Of a DNA stretch of 64,000 nt, positions 24,044 through 30,125 are shown piece after piece (position 1 is the first letter of the stretch; each line of letters opens with the position of its first letter). The stretch comes from a virus. The position numbers and the translations under genes were made by a program. The notes beneath the pieces were generated by a model. The model was not told the origin of the DNA. It did not search any database and saw only the letters and a program-made list of their open reading frames with translations. The stretch covers positions 1-64,000 of the IMG/VR virus record IMGVR_UViG_3300036846_000743, one strand, 5' to 3'.

Positions 24044-24146
24044 TCATATCGCACCTCCGTGTAAAGCCCGGTGCTCCATCAGTGAACAACAGTCGGCGTG
24101 GCCCGCTGGGTGTCATGCCCTGCCGCCGACCGTCTACCGGGGGTTT

Positions 24147-24175
24147 ATCCTACACGGCGCAGGCCACCTGGCCAA
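24147..24175 (-). promoter_or_regulatory. Sigma-70-type promoter of nrdJ
   Basis: Minus strand TTGGCC, exactly 17 bases, TAGGAT. The same architecture (TTGATC, 17 bases, TAGGAT, followed by a shared surrounding TGTAGGATA) occurs at 47077-47105. Predicted start near 24140, giving a leader of about 230 bases. Confidence 0.5.
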
Positions 24176-24222
24176 CCCAGGCCCTGTCGCGATCTAGCAG
24201 TTATGCCGCAACTGTAGGTATA

Positions 24223-24906
24223 TTACGTGTTTGCGTTGATATTATAGATCTCGGCGTCGAGAACACGCGCGCCATTGCCCTTGGGTTTCAGCCGGACCGC
24301 AGCAATCGCGTCGCGCGCGACGCCCGCTACCTCGTCGGCGAGCTTGTTGAGTCCGACCGTGCAGCGCGCGATCCAGTGAAAGTGGAAGATGTAGCCAGCT
24401 CGTTCGAGTTGAAGCAGAACGTTCCAGAGCGGCCGCTTCTTGCGGAGCTTGATCGCGGGCTGACCGCCCTGGGCCAAGAGGTTCCAGTGCTTGACAGTCG
24501 TATCATTATCCGTGAGCACGTGCACGTTGAGTATAGGTCGACCCGTCCGGATCGTAGCCGTGTGCCTGTGGAACTCGTCATACCACAGGATCGCGTGCAC
24601 GGCCGGCATCAGCTCGGCGATGGTGATCGAGCCCGTCGACATGCCGCCGTAGAAAGCACGTCTGCGGGCCAGATGCCGGTCAATCAGCGTGCAGCCCCAG
24701 CCGCACGGCTTGTCCCACCAGCAGCCAGCACCGTCGCCAATGATCAGGATGTCCCATGTATCGGGAATGCCGGCTTCCGTGATGATCTTATCGAGGCTCT
24801 TCTGAGCATACTCCGGTACCAGCGGAGCTGATGTCCTGTTTTGTTTCAACCCCTGGCGGAGATGGTACCCGTTGCGGTTGTGCTGCTTCTGCCTCTGCTT
24901 TGGCAT
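24223..24906 (-). CDS. RNase H-like protein
   Basis: 227 residues from ATG 24906. The N-terminus is basic. Then the RNase H fold order is visible: D58 in LIIGDGAGCWW, E98 in TIAELMPAVHAIL, D133/D135 in HVLTDND, and D191 in GLNKLADEVA. These four acidic positions coordinate two metal ions in RNase HI. Likely removes RNA primers during replication or processes RNA-DNA hybrids. The 119-base overlap with the upstream gene suggests the true start may be further downstream. Confidence 0.65.
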   Translation of the reverse strand: MPKQRQKQHNRNGYHLRQGLKQNRTSAPLVPEYAQKSLDKIITEAGIPDTWDILIIGDGAGCWWDKPCGWGCTLIDRHLARRRAFYGGMSTGSITIAELMPAVHAILWYDEFHRHTATIRTGRPILNVHVLTDNDTTVKHWNLLAQGGQPAIKLRKKRPLWNVLLQLERAGYIFHFHWIARCTVGLNKLADEVAGVARDAIAAVRLKPKGNGARVLDAEIYNINANT

Positions 24907-25198
24907 CAGTGAGTTTCCTCGCATACCGGCCAAGCATCTGATCGAGGATCTGGACATCACGCTGACTATTGGTTATCAGCTGCGTGCCGACCCGCACCCA
25001 GACATCAAACAGTCGCACGTTCTGATCAGGGCGGAGCTGTGGCCCCTCCGCGCCGATGATCATTGCCGACATGACACCCATCAGCTGTTTGGAGAGGAAC
25101 ATGACCCCGATAGCCTCGACCTCGGGGTGGTCAGCCATGATTGACCGACATTCTCTCTCGAGCCGCTCGCGGATATCCACGTCAAGCGTTTTCTTCAC
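24788..25198 (-). CDS. Hypothetical protein
   Basis: 136 residues from GTG 25198 (GGGAG eight bases upstream). Helical charged start VKKTLDVDIRERLERECRSI, a strand EAIGVMFLSKQ, and a Glu/Ala/Gln-rich C-terminal part. Not recognised. Its end overlaps the RNase H-like gene start by 119 bases. Confidence 0.45.
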   Translation of the reverse strand: MKKTLDVDIRERLERECRSIMADHPEVEAIGVMFLSKQLMGVMSAMIIGAEGPQLRPDQNVRLFDVWVRVGTQLITNSQRDVQILDQMLGRYARKLTDAKAEAEAAQPQRVPSPPGVETKQDISSAGTGVCSEEPR

Positions 25199-25538
25199 GG
25201 TTCTGACTCCCGCGATCGTAGCCATGTTCGTGGCCGAGCCACGCATTCAGGAGCCACGCCATTCGGCCCACGGCCAGCGCAACGAGCAAGATACGTAGAA
25301 TGAGCCCGGCCCACCTGGGAACGCCCATGGGTAAGGCCCAGAGCCCCAGGGTGAGCCAGATCGGAACTTGATAGTTCAGACACAGGCTGCACCCCATCAG
25401 CTCGGAGAACGTGTTCTCCCAGGTCTCGATCCGGGCGCGCCAGCCGGCGAAGATCGAGCCGTTGAGCCAGACGTCCACGACCGCTCCTGTCGCCAGGGCT
25501 AGCAGGATGACATCGATCAGAAGGTCGAATCCGTTCAT
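25182..25538 (-). CDS. Small integral membrane protein, DUF1360-like
   Basis: 118 residues from ATG 25538. Three probable membrane helices: residues 3-22 (LLIDVILLALATGAVVDVWL), around 55-70 (IWLTLGLWALPMG) and 75-95 (LILRILLVALAVGRM). Between them FSELMGCSLCLNYQVPIW has a CxxC that recalls DUF1360-type phage and Bacillus spore-associated membrane proteins. Could be a holin-like or envelope-modifying protein; not proven. Confidence 0.5.
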   Translation of the reverse strand: MNGFDLLIDVILLALATGAVVDVWLNGSIFAGWRARIETWENTFSELMGCSLCLNYQVPIWLTLGLWALPMGVPRWAGLILRILLVALAVGRMAWLLNAWLGHEHGYDRGSQNREENA

Positions 25539-25771
25539 GCTGGTAATTCGCCGGCTTCTCCCCATGGCCAGATATCGCTCTGGCCTCGATCAGGCGGCGG
25601 ACACCCGTTTTCATACCCGATCAAGCACGGATCAGGATGGGGTGGCACGAGCGGGTAGACGTGTACGGGATTGTTGCTTGGCGCGACCGACGGCAGGGGA
25701 TGACGCTGGGTGGGAAATATCCCTACGCGCTCCAGAAAATAGGCCGCCGATCGCGTCGTAGGATAGGACAT
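25535..25771 (-). CDS. Small Pro-rich hypothetical protein
   Basis: 78 residues from ATG 25771, overlapping the upstream stop (TGATG) and the downstream start (ATGA). Rich in Pro, Gly and aromatic residues; two Cys. No recognised domain. Confidence 0.45.
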   Translation of the reverse strand: MSYPTTRSAAYFLERVGIFPTQRHPLPSVAPSNNPVHVYPLVPPHPDPCLIGYENGCPPPDRGQSDIWPWGEAGELPA

Positions 25772-26103
25772 CAGTCTGCTCCGTGACTATCGTGTTCTGG
25801 CGTCATTGTGGGATCGTCATGCCGGTGAGTCAACGGCTTCTCCAGATCCCGTTTCAGAACCTCCAGGAGCGATAGGACCCGTTCCGGCGGCGGATGGTAG
25901 CGGCGCCGGCCCCAGGCGTAGTGGACCGACCAGTGCAGGCAGAGCAGGCTCACGTCGACGACGATGACGTGTTCCCGCCGCCCCGAGCCGTCGGTCAGTC
26001 GGGGCCGAACATAGACACGCATCGGCAGCGCCCACTCCCAGGTGGCGATCTCGATGGACCACCACAAGGGATAGGCATACCGGCGATGCAGCCTCCAGAT
26101 CAT
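25771..26103 (-). CDS. Hypothetical basic protein
   Basis: 110 residues from ATG 26103. Trp/Tyr/Arg-rich start MIWRLHRRYAYPLWWSIEI, then strands (HVIVVDVSLLCLHW), charged end. Not recognised. Confidence 0.45.
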   Translation of the reverse strand: MIWRLHRRYAYPLWWSIEIATWEWALPMRVYVRPRLTDGSGRREHVIVVDVSLLCLHWSVHYAWGRRRYHPPPERVLSLLEVLKRDLEKPLTHRHDDPTMTPEHDSHGAD

Positions 26104-26105
26104 GA

Positions 26106-26483
26106 TCAATCCCTGCCCACGAGCCCACGCCCGTGAATGTAGTCGGTCATGAACGCCGCGCGGACTTCCTTGGCGTTGGTACAGACCGCGTAAGCCATGA
26201 TCTCGCACGTGGCACCGTCGAAGACAGCGACGATCCGGCCAGCATCGAGATCACGCCGGAGTTCGGCGGTATCCTCACGGTCGAGCAGACGAATGCCGGG
26301 TTCGTCCGCTTCGGCCTTGATGATCGTCATGTCCAGGTCAGGGTTCCTGGGCTGATCAGCGTCGACGACCGCTTCGAAGGCGCGGGCGGCAACGGCCGAC
26401 CAGTTGACGGGCGGATCTTGGACGTCCATCCACGCTTTGAGCTGCGCTGGAATGCTGATTGTCATCCGTACATTCTTGGGCAT
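26106..26483 (-). CDS. Ribbon-helix-helix DNA-binding protein
   Basis: 125 residues from ATG 26483. The first 40 residues (MTISIPAQLKAWMD, NWSAVAARAFEAVV) show the strand-helix-helix spacing of CopG/Arc-type repressors. The C-terminal 80 residues (DTAELRRDLDAGRIVAVFDG) could be an effector or partner domain. A likely transcription regulator of this region. Confidence 0.55.
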   Translation of the reverse strand: MPKNVRMTISIPAQLKAWMDVQDPPVNWSAVAARAFEAVVDADQPRNPDLDMTIIKAEADEPGIRLLDREDTAELRRDLDAGRIVAVFDGATCEIMAYAVCTNAKEVRAAFMTDYIHGRGLVGRD

Positions 26484-26490
26484 AGTGTCC

Positions 26491-26700
26491 TCACAAGCAA
26501 AGGTTCAGTGTTGATCGGTTGCTGGAAATGATCTCGGCCTTCCAGCCTTCGATCCGTGCGTCGGACAGGGCCTCGATCGCCTGGTGCTTGGCATCGGCCG
26601 GATTGGCAGCGACGCCTTCCCAGGTGCCATGGGGGTGCCAGATGCCGTCATCATCCCGCCAGTAAACGGCGACCTTGTAAGCCCTCGGTGATCTATTCAT
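26491..26700 (-). CDS. Small hypothetical protein
   Basis: 69 residues from ATG 26700. Pattern YKVAVYWRDDDGIWHPHG, then a helix (PADAKHQAIEALSDA), then strand WKAEII: a small beta-beta-alpha-beta fold. Overlaps the methyltransferase end by eight bases. Confidence 0.45.
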   Translation of the reverse strand: MNRSPRAYKVAVYWRDDDGIWHPHGTWEGVAANPADAKHQAIEALSDARIEGWKAEIISSNRSTLNLCL

Positions 26701-27457
26701 TGCGATATCCGTCTCCTTGAAAAAACGCGGCTAATTCCTCGGGGTCGGGGCCCCAGTCAAACCGTGGGTAACGGCAACGACGAGGATCATAGGGTGGCAA
26801 CGATCCGCAATACTTGGCCCCGTAGACGCCGACGAAGAGCCCATTCCACCACCACTTGTCGGCTTCATAGTAGACCTCGACGTCGCTTCTGAGATTCGCG
26901 GTGAACAGCTTCCAGTGTGCCAGGGGATGCCATGAGCGAGCGGGCCGTGCAATCCGCATGCCTTCGCGGACCTGGAACGTATTCCAGTCGTCAACGACCA
27001 CGATACACGTGTCGGCCAGAGCGGGGGCAAGATATTCGATGGCGCGCTGTGTACCGGCCGTGCTGTGATCGGCGTCATAGAAAAGCACGTCGATCGGTGG
27101 CAGCCGATCGAGTTGAACTTCCCAGAGCGTGCTAGCGATCAGTTCGACCGGTGCCATTTCTCGATGTGCCGCCAGGTTAGCCTCGCAAATATCCTGCCCG
27201 CCGAACAGCTGGAAGTTATCGATCGTGATGAACCGGCCGTGATTGCCGTAGCTGGCTGAGAGCGCGGTGGCTCCATAGAATGTGCCTACTTCAAGGAAGT
27301 GGCAGTCATCGAAGCTGCACAGGTTATTCAGGAGCCGGCGATTCATCGCCGAGCTGAGCCCGTGGATGGCCAGCACGGACTCCGGGACCTTGGATACCCC
27401 GCGATAGGCATCAGCGATGGCACAGGTCGCATGCATGACGAGATCGACTGGCTCCAT
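26693..27457 (-). CDS. Class I SAM-dependent methyltransferase
   Basis: 254 residues from ATG 27457 (the frame is open further upstream but crosses the divergent gene). Motif I is FLEVGTFYGATALSAS, motif II GRFITIDNFQLFGG, a later IDVLFYDADHSTAGT, and VVVDDWNTFQV: the Rossmann-type order of the class I fold, of the Methyltransf_24 kind. Substrates of such enzymes include sugars and small molecules; here a glycan methylation is suggested by relatives in this window. Divergent from the terminase gene. Confidence 0.65.
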   Translation of the reverse strand: MEPVDLVMHATCAIADAYRGVSKVPESVLAIHGLSSAMNRRLLNNLCSFDDCHFLEVGTFYGATALSASYGNHGRFITIDNFQLFGGQDICEANLAAHREMAPVELIASTLWEVQLDRLPPIDVLFYDADHSTAGTQRAIEYLAPALADTCIVVVDDWNTFQVREGMRIARPARSWHPLAHWKLFTANLRSDVEVYYEADKWWWNGLFVGVYGAKYCGSLPPYDPRRCRYPRFDWGPDPEELAAFFQGDGYRNE

Positions 27458-27518
27458 TGTGCGGGGCTCCTCTCGCGTTGTAGCATCGGGCGGGGCCTGA
27501 AGTTCAAGGGAAGATAGC
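27458..27518. promoter_or_regulatory. Divergent promoter region
   Basis: 61 bases between the methyltransferase start and the terminase start. AAGGGAAG just before ATG 27519 is the terminase ribosome site. No clear promoter boxes were identified. Confidence 0.3.
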
Positions 27519-29459
27519 ATGTCGGTTGGGATCAAGACACCAGGCAAAGATGAACGAGTTGCGGAGCGACGTCTCAGAGAGACAGCCGCGGCACTGGCCG
27601 ATCTCAAGAAAGTCGAGCAAGACGGCCGCGCAATCAGCGACGTCGATCGGATCATCGCGATCCGGAAGCTGTGCGAAGCTGGCTCGATCCACACTCTGGA
27701 ACCGCTTCTGCCGCTCCTGTTCAACCTGAACGGCCGGCCATACAGTCTCTACGACTACTTCCCGTTCAGCCCGGTCTTCCGGACCCGGATGCCAACCAAC
27801 CTGGTCTTGATGACCGGCCGGCAGGTCTCAAAGTCCACATCGATGGCCAGCCATGGCGTGGCCCTGTCCAATTCGATCCCTCACTTCTCGACCCTGTTCG
27901 TCACGCCCCGCTACGAGCAGATTCGCCGGTTCTCGACCGAATATGTCGGCGCCTTCATCAAGCAGTCGCCGGTACGGGACCTGTGGGTCTCGACCGAGAC
28001 CACCGGCAACGTGCTCTTGCGCACGTTTAACAACGGCTCCCGGATGTTCTTCTCGTTCGCGCTGCTCGATGTCGACCGGGTCCGCGGCATCCCCGCCCAG
28101 AAGGTCGGCATCGACGAGGCCCAGGACATGGACCCCGATCACGTCCCCATCATCCGGGAGACCATGTCGGCATCCAAAGAATATGGGATCACCCAGGTTA
28201 CGGGCACGCCCAAGACGCTCGACAACCTCATGCACGGCGAGTGGATGCGGTCGAGTCAGGCTGAATGGTTCACGCCCTGCTTTCGCTGCGGCGCCTGGAA
28301 CATCGCCAGCCTCGAATATCATCTCGAAGCGATGCTGGGCCCGTTTCACGACGATATCTCCGAGGCCAACCCAGGAACGATCTGTCACAAGTGCCGGCGG
28401 CCTATCAACCCACGCTATGGCCGGTGGGTACATCGGCACCCTGATCGCCGCTGGAGCCGGTTAGGGCTGCATGTGCCCCAGCCGATCATGCCCCTGCACT
28501 ATGCGATCCCCAAGAAATGGTCCGAGCTACTCCAGAAACGGGAAGGGGCTGCGAATACGGCCCCACACGTCTTCATCAATGAGTCACTGGGCGAGTCGTC
28601 GGCCACGGGCAATCAGCTGGTCACCTTGCCTGACCTCCAGGAGGCGGCCGAGCTGGACTGGGAGAACAATCCCCTGGAACCGCACCCGGACGTGATCGCA
28701 CGGCTGTCTCGCTACCGGATGATCGTCATGGGGGTCGACTGGGGCGGTGGCGGCGAAGACGGGGTGTCCTTCACCGTCCTGGCCCTGCTCGGGTTTCGCC
28801 ATGACGGCAATATCGACGTGATCTGGGGCCGGCGGCTCCTGAACCCTCACGAGCACATCAAGGAAGCCGAAGAGATCTACAAGTACTACCAGCTGTTCAA
28901 ACCGACTTACATCGCGCATGACTACACCGGGGCCGGAATTCTCCGGGAGACCTTCCTGATCCAGGCTGGAATTCACATCGACCGGATCTTACCGATCCAG
29001 TACGTCCGGTCGGCAACGCACTCGCTCATGACATTTCACCAGGCCACGCCCCAGCACCAGCGATCACGGTATTCGCTGGACAAGACCCGCAGCCTGATCT
29101 ACGTGACCTCGGCGATCAAGCTCAAGATGATCCGGTTCTTCAAGTACGACTACAAGTCCGACGATATACCGGGATTGCTCCACGACTTCCTGGCCCTGAT
29201 CGACGAGAAACGGCCGGGAACCCACGCAGGCGACATTTACCTGATCAAGCGAGCCACCGGCTTCACCGATGACTTTGCCCAGGCAGTTAATATCGGCTGT
29301 GCCACGCTCTGGCATGCCAACGATGCCTGGCCCAACTTCGCCGCCGGCGCCAATTACCGGCTTACTCCGGATCAGGTGCGCCAGGCCGGGAATGTCGATG
29401 TTGGCTGGACTGACGACGATGTCCGTGCTGATGCCGGCGGATATTTCGCGAATCCATGA
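27519..29459 (+). CDS. terL: Phage terminase large subunit (GpA-like)
   Basis: 646 residues, ATG 27519. Packages DNA into the prohead: N-terminal ATPase plus C-terminal nuclease. Seen: Walker-type loop TGRQVSKST at 99-107, IDEAQD at 198-203, coupling motif TGTPKT at 228-233, a four-cysteine zinc knuckle (C254, C257, C289, C292), and nuclease acids D407 in GVDWGGGG, D468 in IAHDYTGAG and D584/D585 in TDDFAQAV. No small terminase subunit is recognised beside it. On the plus strand, with the methyltransferase divergent. Confidence 0.9.
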   Translation: MSVGIKTPGKDERVAERRLRETAAALADLKKVEQDGRAISDVDRIIAIRKLCEAGSIHTLEPLLPLLFNLNGRPYSLYDYFPFSPVFRTRMPTNLVLMTGRQVSKSTSMASHGVALSNSIPHFSTLFVTPRYEQIRRFSTEYVGAFIKQSPVRDLWVSTETTGNVLLRTFNNGSRMFFSFALLDVDRVRGIPAQKVGIDEAQDMDPDHVPIIRETMSASKEYGITQVTGTPKTLDNLMHGEWMRSSQAEWFTPCFRCGAWNIASLEYHLEAMLGPFHDDISEANPGTICHKCRRPINPRYGRWVHRHPDRRWSRLGLHVPQPIMPLHYAIPKKWSELLQKREGAANTAPHVFINESLGESSATGNQLVTLPDLQEAAELDWENNPLEPHPDVIARLSRYRMIVMGVDWGGGGEDGVSFTVLALLGFRHDGNIDVIWGRRLLNPHEHIKEAEEIYKYYQLFKPTYIAHDYTGAGILRETFLIQAGIHIDRILPIQYVRSATHSLMTFHQATPQHQRSRYSLDKTRSLIYVTSAIKLKMIRFFKYDYKSDDIPGLLHDFLALIDEKRPGTHAGDIYLIKRATGFTDDFAQAVNIGCATLWHANDAWPNFAAGANYRLTPDQVRQAGNVDVGWTDDDVRADAGGYFANP

Positions 29460-29604
29460 CCTGGCCGCGCCAACAGCGAGCGCGCGGAATAGACGAAGGG
29501 GGCACCCGGGGCAGGCTACGACCTGTAGACCGCACCCGGGTAACCCACCACACCAGAGCCACGAGCAATGTCGCGGAGGTACTGACGAGCAAAGCCGTGA
29601 CCAT
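29362..29604 (-). CDS. Possible small membrane protein
   Basis: 80 residues from ATG 29604 with GGAGG and AAGGAT upstream. One N-terminal hydrophobic segment ALLVSTSATLLVALVWWV, then a basic tail. Its last 98 bases overlap the terminase end, so the tail could be a shadow. The ribosome site is good; the coding call is weak. Confidence 0.35.
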   Translation of the reverse strand: MVTALLVSTSATLLVALVWWVTRVRSTGRSLPRVPPSSIPRARCWRGQVMDSRNIRRHQHGHRRQSSQHRHSRPGAPDPE

Positions 29605-29770
29605 GGATCCTTCCCTCCGTGGTTATAAGTTACGTTATCCGGGACGACCTGTGATCAGCAGGCCGGGGCCCGGATAACTACCATGCCGCAAGGTCCGGTG
29701 CCAAGGTGCTCAACACCGGGGGTCGGCAGCGACATGGGTCTGCCTCTAATTCGGTTACGCCGCGTAAGAC
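29460..29770. other. 311 bases between terminase and the acidic protein
   Basis: Apart from the small frame at 29362-29604 and the hairpin at 29634-29678, nothing recognisable. Terminase and the minus-strand gene converge here. Confidence 0.5.
29634..29678. terminator. Convergent hairpin, possible terminator
   Basis: GTTATCCGGG (29634-29643) pairs perfectly with CCCGGATAAC (29669-29678); inside is CCTG...CAGG. No T run, but it lies between converging units. Confidence 0.4.
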
Positions 29771-30115
29771 TCAAACGACTTCTTCCAGCGCGTCCTCCAG
29801 ATCGGCGTCTTCCTCATCGTCGTCATCATCCTCCTCGTCGAAGTCGTCCTCATCATCGTCATCGTCGAGACTATCGAGTTCGTCGTCGAGGTCCTCGTCG
29901 TCATCCTCCTCGAACTCTTCCGGGCTCATGTCGGCATCCTCGTCGATGTGCTCGACCTCTTCGCTTTCATCGACGATGCCGACGTCATCGTCATCATCGT
30001 CGCCTGCAAGGTAGCGCGCTTCACTGGCACTGACGTCATCACCTGCGAGATAGCCCGCTTCGCTGTCAGCGATATCCTCGGCCACATCACACTGATCATC
30101 CGGGGAAAAAGCCAT
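29771..30115 (-). CDS. Extremely acidic protein
   Basis: 114 residues from ATG 30115. More than half of the residues are Asp or Glu, with long D/E runs in the second half. The N-terminal part has a tandem repeat with YLAGDD twice. No Cys-rich motif beyond one Cys; no membrane segment. Strongly acidic phage proteins include DNA mimics that block restriction enzymes or nucleoid proteins, but composition alone does not establish that. Confidence 0.6.
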   Translation of the reverse strand: MAFSPDDQCDVAEDIADSEAGYLAGDDVSASEARYLAGDDDDDDVGIVDESEEVEHIDEDADMSPEEFEEDDDEDLDDELDSLDDDDDEDDFDEEDDDDDEEDADLEDALEEVV

Positions 30116-30125
30116 GTTGAAACTC

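Larger units (their letters stand above)
23909..24222. other. 314-base gene-free region upstream of nrdJ
   Basis: No credible gene on either strand. It holds the nrdJ promoter (24147-24175), the structured leader (23991-24043) and the end of the RNase H-like gene. Confidence 0.6.

Noticed and set aside
23909-24140. Cobalamin riboswitch upstream of nrdJ
   Set aside because: The known conserved B12-box elements are not seen; only unspecific hairpins are present.
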